From positions 2,232,001 to 2,296,000 of the forward strand of contig NZ_CAJGYT010000001.1 in the NCBI RefSeq assembly GCF_904846035.1: DNA of 64,000 nucleotides. Direction: 5' to 3'. Below are positions 27,193-33,980 of the stretch, piece by piece (the first letter of the stretch is position 1; every line of letters begins with the position of its first letter). The notes below the pieces were generated by a model. It was not told the origin of the DNA, searched no databases, and worked only from the letters and a program-made list of their open reading frames with translations. The stretch comes from Psychrobacter aestuarii (GTDB lineage: Bacteria; Pseudomonadota; Gammaproteobacteria; Pseudomonadales; Moraxellaceae). The position numbers and the translations under genes are program-made.

Positions 27193-27231
27193 AGGCAGGC
27201 ACGGCATAATGTACAAGCGTTAGATGACGCG

Positions 27232-27259
27232 CGCTGGGTGCAGGTATTTGCGCCCAGCG
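27232..27259 (+). terminator. Stem-loop after the HIT gene
   Basis: CGCTGGG (27232-27238) and CCCAGCG (27253-27259) form a GC-rich stem, with GCA/TGC able to extend it inside the loop. No T-tract follows, so this may be a processing or pausing hairpin and not a true terminator. Confidence 0.35.
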
Positions 27260-27367
27260 ACCACTGATTTTGTGCGATGCATTGTTGCGGCGCACGTTAC
27301 AGTCAGCACGCAAGCTACTGAAATCTGACAGATATGCTATGATGGCAAGCTGCTTTATCGGTCAGTG

Positions 27368-28651
27368 ATGCCTTGCATGACTGTTTTTTTTCACCCAAAC
27401 GTCGTCTTGACGTGCCATACAGTCAGTTGCCTTGTGAAACATTCTAATACCGCCGCGCACCCCTCGACCCCCCAAGACCAAGCCCCCAACCCTTCGTGGA
27501 TTGTCAAATTGACCATCGGCATGATTGGCATGTTTGCCTTTTTGCAGGTGTATTCTATTCAGGCGATTTTGCCCGTTTTGATGGTCGATTTTTTAGCCAC
27601 CGAAGTGCAGGTGGGGATGATGGTGGGTGCGACAGTGATGGCGATTGCGCTGATGTCGCCGTTTTTGGGCATGCTCTCAGATGCGATAGGGCGCAAGTCC
27701 TTTATCGTGGGTGCGCTCTTGTTCTTAGCCATTCCTACTGCGCTGATTGCCTTAAGTCCAAGTATTGGCTGGCTGGGTGTGCTGCGCTTTTTGCAGGGGC
27801 TGTCGGTTCCTGGCATTACGGTGGTGACCATCGCCTACGTGGGCGAGGAGTTTGAAGGGAAGGCGCTGACCAGCCTCATGTCCTTTTATGTCTCAGGGAC
27901 GGTGTTTGGCGGCTTTATGGGGCGCTTTTTGCTTGGGCACATGCATGAGCTGATTGGCTGGCGCAATGGCTATTATGTGATGGGCGTGATGACGCTGATT
28001 GGTGCTGCGTGGGCTGCCAAGGCTTTGCCGCAGTCGCGCCGCTTTGTGCCTAATGCCAACTTTGGCTCAGCCATACAGACCCTTGGCGCGCATTTGACCA
28101 GCCGCTATGTGGTGACTGCCTGCTTGCTTGGGGCGTGTGTGCTGTTTTCCTTGGTCGGCTGTTTTACCTTTATCAATTTGCATTTGGCAGAAGCACCCTA
28201 CAATCTCAGTACAGGCGCACTGGCCAATATCTTTGCGGTATATTTGATTGGGGTGATTATCACGCCGCTATCGACCCGCTTATTACAGCGCTTCGGCGCC
28301 GCGCGTACCGTCTGTGCTGCGGTCATCATGTCGATGTGTGGGGCGCTATTGACCCAAGTGACGCCGCTGTGGGGCATTGTCGTTGGCTTGACGATTATGT
28401 CCTCAGGGGTATTTATCACACAGTCTGCGACCATCAGCTACATCGCGGTCAATGTCAAAACAGGGCGCTCGCTGGCATCAGGGCTGTATTATATGGCGTA
28501 TTACGCAGGCGGTACGGTAGGCGCTTGGGCGTGTGGTTTGGCGTATGCGGCGGGCAGCTGGCGTGGAACGGTCATTTTGCTGTTAATCGTGCAGACACTG
28601 GCGCTGTTGATTGCAAGCTTTGGCATGATAAAAACCAAGCGCTCGACGTAG
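27368..28651 (+). CDS. MFS transporter (YnfM-like)
   Basis: A 427-residue major facilitator with 12 predicted transmembrane helices. The motif A loop between helices 2 and 3 is GMLSDAIGRKSF, matching G-x-x-x-D-x-x-G-R-x. The sequence resembles the YnfM/YdhP-like family of proton-coupled exporters, whose substrates are mostly unknown. The N-terminal ~45 residues before the first helix (WIVKLTIGMIGMFAFL) are hydrophilic and Pro/Thr-rich, and I see no clear ribosome binding site, so the start is uncertain: ATGs at 27368 and 27377 and a GTG near 27434 are alternatives. Upstream is the HIT gene (175 bp); downstream is a hairpin and the acyl-CoA synthetase gene. Confidence 0.85.
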   Translation: MPCMTVFFHPNVVLTCHTVSCLVKHSNTAAHPSTPQDQAPNPSWIVKLTIGMIGMFAFLQVYSIQAILPVLMVDFLATEVQVGMMVGATVMAIALMSPFLGMLSDAIGRKSFIVGALLFLAIPTALIALSPSIGWLGVLRFLQGLSVPGITVVTIAYVGEEFEGKALTSLMSFYVSGTVFGGFMGRFLLGHMHELIGWRNGYYVMGVMTLIGAAWAAKALPQSRRFVPNANFGSAIQTLGAHLTSRYVVTACLLGACVLFSLVGCFTFINLHLAEAPYNLSTGALANIFAVYLIGVIITPLSTRLLQRFGAARTVCAAVIMSMCGALLTQVTPLWGIVVGLTIMSSGVFITQSATISYIAVNVKTGRSLASGLYYMAYYAGGTVGAWACGLAYAAGSWRGTVILLLIVQTLALLIASFGMIKTKRST

Positions 28652-28672
28652 GATACATTCATTATAAACGCG

Positions 28673-28705
28673 CTGGCAGTGCACAAAAAATACAGACACT
28701 GCCAG
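28673..28705. repeat. Perfect 9-bp inverted repeat after the MFS gene
   Basis: CTGGCAGTG (28673-28681) and CACTGCCAG (28697-28705) are exact reverse complements around a 15-nt A-rich loop. There is no T-run on either strand. It may be a weak terminator or an mRNA-stabilising hairpin. Confidence 0.45.
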
Positions 28706-28887
28706 TAGCATCGCAAGCCAAGCAAATCTTCGCCTAAACAAAATGGCGAACGCCTCAGGGCACAGACGCCCCATATCTTCGCTTTACTTCACATTTGTTT
28801 TTCCCTACCATCAAGACATGACGGCTTTTTAGCAGATGACAATGATGTCGCGTTATTTTTATACTGCCCACACAAGGAAGTTGCCCC

Positions 28888-30564
28888 ATGTCCATCATGT
28901 ACGACAGTGCGCCTGACGCCTACGCTTATCCTTTATTAATCAAACAACTGCTCAACCGCGCCAAAGTCGCGTCTGCTGACCAAGAAATCGTTTATGCTGA
29001 CAAACAGCGCTTTCGCTATGCTGACTTTTTTGTGCGTATCGCAAAGCTGGCAAACGTGCTGGCAGGTCTGAATCTTGAGGCGGGTGATGTGGTGGCGGTG
29101 ATGGATTGGGACAGCCACCGCTATCTTGAATCCTACTTTGCGGTGCCGATGTCACAATATATTTTGCAGACTGTCAATATTCGCCTCTCGCCAGAAAAAG
29201 TCCTTTATACCATCAATCATGCCAAGCCCAAGGTGCTGATGCTCAATTCTGAATTTGCGCCGCTGGTCAAAGACTATCAGTTTGACAATTCGAGCATTGA
29301 GCACATCATTTGGCTTGATGACAATGGCGTGACGGCGGACAGCGTTTTTGATGCGTCACAAACCCGTCTGGTGGGTGAGTATGAGGCGCTGCTCGATGCC
29401 GCTAAGGACAGCTTTAAGTTTCCTGACTTTGATGAAAACACCATCGCCACCACGTTTTATACCTCAGGTACGACAGGCGACCCCAAAGGCGTGTTCTTTA
29501 GCCACCGCCAGCTGGTGCTACACACCATGGCAGAGGCCGCTTCGCTCGGTATGCTCCCCGACAAGCAAGGCGTGAGCTATGGTGATGTGTACATGCCGAT
29601 GACGCCTATGTTCCATGTACACGCGTGGGGCTTTCCTTATACCGCCACGATGATTGGTCTAAAACAAGTCTACCCTGGACGCTATGTTCCTGAGCGCTTG
29701 CTTGATTTGATTGTGAGTGAGCAGGTGACGATTACCCACTGTGTGCCGACCATTTTACAAATGCTGCTTGAAGCGGCAGGCGCGCGCGATACGCAGTTTG
29801 CGGGTTTAAAAATGATTATCGGCGGCTCAAGACTGACCGAAGGCTTAGCAACCACAGCGTTGGCACAAGGTATCGAAATTTACACAGGGTATGGCATGTC
29901 AGAGACCGCACCGCTTATCAGTCTGAGCGCCTTTTCTATCGATGAGCCTAAAAAAACAGCCGATGAAGATATCAGCCGCCGCTGCATGACGGGCGCGCCT
30001 GTGCTTATGGTTGAGGCGCAGGTGTGGGGTGAGGACAGCACGCAAGCGCGCGTGGGCGAGAGCAACACTGGGGAGCTGGTACTGCGCGCACCGTGGCTTA
30101 CGCAAAGCTATTTTAAAAACCCAGACAAAGGCGCTGAGCTGTGGCAAAACGGCTACATGCACACCCAAGATATTGCCTATATCACCGAAGATGGCGTGAT
30201 TAAAATCACTGACCGCCTAAAAGACGTTATTAAATCGGGCGGGGAATGGATATCGTCACTTGAGATTGAGACCATCTTATCCTTGCACCCTGCGGTGGCT
30301 GATGTCTCGGTGATCGGTGTGCGCGATAAAGAATGGGGCGAGCGCCCTTTAGCACTTGTCGTGCTCAAACCAACGCACCAAGACACCACAGCAGAGGACA
30401 TTATCGAAGTGGCCGAGCAAGCGGTCAGTCGCGGCATCATTCCTAAATACGGCATTCCGAGCCAATTTGAATTTGTGGATACCCTGCCCAAGACCTCCGT
30501 TGGCAAACACGACAAAAAAGTCATGCGCGAGATGTACGGCGATAGCGCGCCCAAACCGCAATAA
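28888..30564 (+). CDS. Fatty-acyl-CoA synthetase (AlkK-like, AMP-binding)
   Basis: A 558-residue ANL-superfamily enzyme that activates a carboxylic acid as an acyl-AMP and transfers it to CoA. The phosphate-binding loop is YTSGTTGDPKGV (about residues 191-202), the adenine-binding motif IYTGYGMSETAP, and the hinge/C-terminal Asp-Lys region TDRLKDVIKSGGEWIS with the late catalytic Lys in PKTSVGKHDKKV. The overall sequence is of the medium-chain, AlkK/FadD-like branch. The substrate cannot be told from sequence alone. AAGGAAG precedes the ATG. It stands alone, with the MFS gene upstream and 680 bp of apparently non-coding DNA downstream. Confidence 0.9.
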   Translation: MSIMYDSAPDAYAYPLLIKQLLNRAKVASADQEIVYADKQRFRYADFFVRIAKLANVLAGLNLEAGDVVAVMDWDSHRYLESYFAVPMSQYILQTVNIRLSPEKVLYTINHAKPKVLMLNSEFAPLVKDYQFDNSSIEHIIWLDDNGVTADSVFDASQTRLVGEYEALLDAAKDSFKFPDFDENTIATTFYTSGTTGDPKGVFFSHRQLVLHTMAEAASLGMLPDKQGVSYGDVYMPMTPMFHVHAWGFPYTATMIGLKQVYPGRYVPERLLDLIVSEQVTITHCVPTILQMLLEAAGARDTQFAGLKMIIGGSRLTEGLATTALAQGIEIYTGYGMSETAPLISLSAFSIDEPKKTADEDISRRCMTGAPVLMVEAQVWGEDSTQARVGESNTGELVLRAPWLTQSYFKNPDKGAELWQNGYMHTQDIAYITEDGVIKITDRLKDVIKSGGEWISSLEIETILSLHPAVADVSVIGVRDKEWGERPLALVVLKPTHQDTTAEDIIEVAEQAVSRGIIPKYGIPSQFEFVDTLPKTSVGKHDKKVMREMYGDSAPKPQ

Positions 30565-31245
30565 CTGCCATACAACAAGCCATGTAGTAACACCGCATAA
30601 AAAATGAGACGTATTACAGTGGTGTTGCTATGTAGAGCAGGGGACAGGGTATTTTATGCAGTTGGTAACATAGGCAAACTCTATACGAGTATGTCTTACA
30701 CCGACACCTTGCCCAGTTTGCCCAATGCTAATGACGCCCATCCTTTATTACTCGTATTAAAAAAGCGCCGCAGGGTACAATTAAAGGCTGCTGCTGTGTA
30801 CGTCTTTAGTAAACAACGTAACATAAGCGTATTTTGCAAAAAAAGTATGTCTAAATATTACGGCGCTGCCCGATTGGCGGTCATTTGCGCCTATTATGCG
30901 TATACCGCTTGTAACGCTTGACTGTAGGTAAGAATACAGACACATTTGCTCAAATCTTTGCCACAAAAAAGCAGACTATAAGTAAGTAACCCCATGATAT
31001 TACGTGCCTTATCGGTAAGAGAATAATGAGCAGTTAACAGCAAAGAGACATTGTTTTAGATTGTGCATTAATCCTTACAATATGCCTGCAATGGTTACAC
31101 AACGGCAAATAAAATCACCACTTAGATGCGTGACTTTCCACCGCAAACTTGGTTTAATCTGCTGCATAAGGTAATCGTTTAAAACTGAAGCGAAAAAGAC
31201 GTTACCGTTTTTGGACATATTGTTCTATATTTGAGGAGCACTACC
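30565..31245. other. Non-coding stretch upstream of the beta-barrel gene
   Basis: About 680 bp without a supportable gene. A 10-bp stem with a 26-nt loop (TAGTAACACC at about 30584-30593 against GGTGTTGCTA at about 30620-30629) lies soon after the acyl-CoA synthetase stop but has no T-tract. A plus-strand frame at 30604-30921 lacks a ribosome binding site and protein-like composition. The last 150 bp probably hold the promoter of the outer-membrane protein gene, but no pair of hexamers stands out. Confidence 0.45.
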
Positions 31246-32121
31246 ATGAAATTGATTAAATTGACCGCTGTATCGGCAGCTGTATTGGCATCAACTGCAG
31301 CACTGGCTGCTGAACCTGTAGTAATGGTTGATGATTCATATGACGCAGAGCCAATGGCATACACCACCACTAGCGCAAACACTGGCTATCAGTACAATGA
31401 AGATGCTGGCGTTGTTCGTAACACTACTGGCGCTGTTGTTGGTGGCACCAAGACTTTCTTTAACACAGTAACGCATCCAGCAGCCATCAGCGCTGAAGTG
31501 GGTACACTGGGTTACGGCGCTAACCTTGCTTGGGGCCTAAACGACAAAACTGAAATCCAAGCAGGTTGGGCAGGTGGCGACGTTGCTGACCTATTCGGCG
31601 GTGACTTTGATGCTAACGACGTAAACTACGAAGTAGACACTGACTTTAGCAACCCATACATGGGCGTACAGCTACGTCCAGCAGCCAACTGGTTCACTAT
31701 GGGTGCTGGTATCATCGTTCCTGATAACGACATCACTGCGACTGCAAATGCTCGTGACGCAGGCGACAACGGCTACTACCCAGTAGACGGCGCACGTTAC
31801 TACGTAGGTACGCCAGACGCTGACGCAGATCTTGACCCAACTCGTGGTGACTTGACCAACGTTGGCGGCGTAACTGCTGAACTAGAACACCGCAACAAGC
31901 TAGCACCTTATGCAACTATCGGCTTCCGTCCAAACATCACCAACAACTTCGGTGTATTCGGCGAGCTAGGTGCAGCATACCTAGGTAAAACTTCTGCTAA
32001 AGTAAATGCTAACGGCGCAAGCGGTGCATTGGCTGAGCAAAAAATCAAGCAAGAGCTAGAAGATGAAGATTACCTAGAGTGGATGCCAATCGTTAAACTA
32101 GGCGCGACTTACCGTTTCTAA
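31246..32121 (+). CDS. Outer-membrane beta-barrel protein, unknown function
   Basis: A 291-residue protein with a clean signal peptide (MKLIKLTAVSAAVLASTAALA, cut before AEPVV). The mature chain is rich in Asp, Asn, Gly and Tyr, alternates short amphipathic strands (AEVGTLGYGANLAWGL, TEIQAGWAGG, KLAPYATIGFRP, FGVFGELGAAYLG) and ends in LGATYRF, with the terminal Phe that BAM recognises in outer-membrane barrels. By length and pattern a barrel of about 8-12 strands is likely. Codons are biased (CGT, GGT, CTA/GTA, AAC), like rplU, suggesting high expression. The ATG at 31246 has GAGGAG in front. I do not recognise a named family; a porin or an adhesin-like barrel is possible. Terminated by a strong hairpin. 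Confidence 0.8.
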   Translation: MKLIKLTAVSAAVLASTAALAAEPVVMVDDSYDAEPMAYTTTSANTGYQYNEDAGVVRNTTGAVVGGTKTFFNTVTHPAAISAEVGTLGYGANLAWGLNDKTEIQAGWAGGDVADLFGGDFDANDVNYEVDTDFSNPYMGVQLRPAANWFTMGAGIIVPDNDITATANARDAGDNGYYPVDGARYYVGTPDADADLDPTRGDLTNVGGVTAELEHRNKLAPYATIGFRPNITNNFGVFGELGAAYLGKTSAKVNANGASGALAEQKIKQELEDEDYLEWMPIVKLGATYRF

Positions 32122-32151
32122 GTAACGACAGGTAACACCTTCTGGTGATAC

Positions 32152-32183
32152 AAAAAAGCGACCTTTTGGGTCGCTTTTTTTTT
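32152..32183 (+). terminator. Intrinsic terminator of the beta-barrel gene
   Basis: AAAAAAGCGACC and GGTCGCTTTTTT form a strong stem with a long T-run; a small extra hairpin (arms GTAACACC and GGTGATAC) lies just before it. It ends 40-60 bp after the stop, in the gap to the convergent PPTase gene. Confidence 0.9.
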
Positions 32184-32225
32184 GCGCGTTATTTTTGGCG
32201 TCGGGACGTTCGCTAAACAAATGAT

Positions 32226-32951
32226 TCAATGAGCGATCTTATAGACCACCGTAATACTTGGGGTATGTGCAAGGTGTACGGTATGGCTGTCTAGTGTAAT
32301 GCTGACAGGAGTGGTTGGTTCATCACTAATAGCAATCAATGCGGCAACCAAGTTAGCATAATGTACGCCCAAGCCTTGCGCGAGTGTGTATTGATGAATT
32401 TTAATAAAGCTTTCTTTGATTTGCCACAGCCACAGGCTGACCATAGCGCGCTTATCTATCGGCAGGCGTTGCAGCTGACGCACATCATCTGCGTGATAAA
32501 AGCGCTTTGCCACCCGCCAATCAATCGCTTGTGTCTCGACATCAATGCCAATAGGGTGCATGTCTGATAACGCCACAGCGACGCAGGTCTGGGAATGGCT
32601 AAAGCACACATACTTGCCTGTCTTTACCAAGCGATACGGAAAGCGCTGCTCGTCGAGCGCATCGACAATGCCGAGCGTACCCAGCAAATGATGCAGCAAG
32701 GCACGCACCCCTAGACGCTGTCGCTGCCGTATCTGGCGCGCCCGCGTTCGTGCGTCTTGTACTGCTGGCAGGTATTGCCATGTACTGCCCAATAGCGCTT
32801 GCTTAAGGAAGTGATAAATAAAGGGTATACGCCACTGCAAAAATATGCGCGGTGTTATGGGCGCAAGCTCGGCGCTGGCATAGAGGGTCTGGTCATCTAG
32901 GCGCGTGATCGCAATAGACGATAAAGAAAGAGGCGGGGTCTGGTCAGTCAT
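32226..32951 (-). CDS. 4'-phosphopantetheinyl transferase (Sfp/AcpT type)
   Basis: A 241-residue transferase that moves phosphopantetheine from CoA to a Ser of an acyl or peptidyl carrier protein. The three family motifs are visible: FSHSQTCVAVALSD (equivalent of the SHS... strand), PIGIDVET (metal-binding G-[IV]-D-x-E) and WLWQIKESFIKI (W-x-x-K-E-[AS]). The N-terminal third is less conserved and Arg/Gln-rich. No polyketide, nonribosomal-peptide or fatty-acid synthase gene is adjacent, so the client is unknown. The ATG at 32949-32951 has only a poor Shine-Dalgarno; the longer frame opens with TTG at 32981, inside the pal terminator. It lies 108 bp after pal on the same strand, behind that terminator. 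Confidence 0.85.
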   Translation of the reverse strand: MTDQTPPLSLSSIAITRLDDQTLYASAELAPITPRIFLQWRIPFIYHFLKQALLGSTWQYLPAVQDARTRARQIRQRQRLGVRALLHHLLGTLGIVDALDEQRFPYRLVKTGKYVCFSHSQTCVAVALSDMHPIGIDVETQAIDWRVAKRFYHADDVRQLQRLPIDKRAMVSLWLWQIKESFIKIHQYTLAQGLGVHYANLVAALIAISDEPTTPVSITLDSHTVHLAHTPSITVVYKIAH

Positions 32952-32979
32952 AGGTAGGCTGTAGCGTCGATGCGGCAAC

Positions 32980-33010
32980 AAAAAGCCCAGTCATGGTAGC
33001 ATGGCTGGGT
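32980..33010 (-). terminator. Intrinsic terminator of pal
   Basis: On the minus strand CCCAGCCAT and ATGACTGGG (one C-A mismatch) close on a 6-nt loop and are followed by GCTTTTTG. It lies about 50 bp after the pal stop. Confidence 0.65.
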
Positions 33011-33059
33011 CTGTTTGGGGCTTAAAACCGCGCGGTCTTATCGCCCATGCACGGGCTGA

Positions 33060-33578
33060 TTAGTAAGACAGTTCAGCGCGGCGGTTTTGTGCGTAGGCAG
33101 CTTCGGTCATGCCAGTTGCGACAGGACGCTCTTCACCGTAGCTGATGGTGCGAATATTGGCAGTTGATACGCCTTGGCTTGCCAAGTAGTTAGCAACTGA
33201 GCTGGCACGACGCTCGCCCAATGCCATGTTGTACTCACGGCTGCCGCGCTCATCGGTGTGACCTGCAATCATGACGCCAGCGGCTGGGTTGGTACGTAGC
33301 AAGTTGGCGTGTTGGCTCAAAATAGCGACCGCTTCGGCATCAAGTGCGCTGCTGTCAAAAGCAAAATGTACCACCGCTTGTAGATTGTCCGCGGCAGTGA
33401 CGATAGCGTTTGGATTGTTAACGACCACCGCACCAGTGTAGCCTACTTGACCTGCAGGTACGCCAAGCGGCGCAACCACAACTTCTGAGGTTGAGCGTTT
33501 GGTTGCACAGCCAGTGGTGATGGTGACGGCAGCAGACAAAGCCGCTAAGGCAGCAATTTTTGCAATACGTGTTGACAT
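33060..33578 (-). CDS. pal: Peptidoglycan-associated lipoprotein Pal
   Basis: A 172-residue OmpA-C-domain lipoprotein that ties the outer membrane to peptidoglycan and works with TolB in constriction. The signal peptide ends in the lipobox TTGC. The OmpA-like domain (about residues 65-170) carries VHFAFDSS, then IAGHTDERGSREYNMALGERRA, in which Asp and Arg bind meso-diaminopimelate, and the end RNRRAELSY-like AQNRRAELSY. TAGGAGAG precedes the ATG. In most gammaproteobacteria pal ends the tolQRAB-pal cluster; here no tol gene is beside it. Confidence 0.94.
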   Translation of the reverse strand: MSTRIAKIAALAALSAAVTITTGCATKRSTSEVVVAPLGVPAGQVGYTGAVVVNNPNAIVTAADNLQAVVHFAFDSSALDAEAVAILSQHANLLRTNPAAGVMIAGHTDERGSREYNMALGERRASSVANYLASQGVSTANIRTISYGEERPVATGMTEAAYAQNRRAELSY

Positions 33579-33611
33579 GGTTCTCTCCTAAATTTAAATA
33601 CAGTATGCTTT

Positions 33612-33641
33612 ATAATACGACTTATAATGAAAGCGATACAA
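33612..33641 (-). promoter_or_regulatory. Probable promoter of pal
   Basis: On the minus strand TATTAT (33617-33612) lies 18 bp from TTGTAT (33641-33636). The -10 is good and the -35 weak. The leader would be about 28 nt. A perfect TTGACA also occurs farther upstream, near 33700, without a good partner. Confidence 0.4.
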
Positions 33642-33918
33642 TGGCTACTCATATTAAAATTAGTGTTACGTTGTGTAAGTAGCATTACTGTAAATAATGT
33701 CAAAATTTGCTGAGTATTACAATAAGACTTTAGCAAACAAAAAAACCCAACCGTCAGTTTGCATGTACTTATTAACATAGCAAGCGGTGTATGAGATGTA
33801 CCATAAGCGGTTGCTGGCTTATCAAGGTGCTGACACCAAAAGGTAGCAATAAGTTATTGATGGCATATTGTATCTGGGCAATATCAGACCCATGATAGAG
33901 CACAGACCGTTCTTTTTT

Positions 33919-33941
33919 GGCAGTAACAAACTGCCTTTTTT
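33919..33941 (+). terminator. Intrinsic-terminator-like hairpin just upstream of pepN
   Basis: GGCAGT (33919-33924) and ACTGCC (33930-33935) pair perfectly around a 5-nt loop and are followed by six T. It is on the plus strand, 40 bp before the pepN ATG, and no plus-strand gene precedes it. It could be an attenuator of pepN or end a small RNA. Confidence 0.55.
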
Positions 33942-33980
33942 ATAGTACTTCTCTTTTTTATAATCATTATAGGAATGACT

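Noticed and set aside
30604-30921. 105-codon plus-strand frame before the barrel gene
   Set aside because: No ribosome binding site and an amino-acid composition unlike coding sequence.
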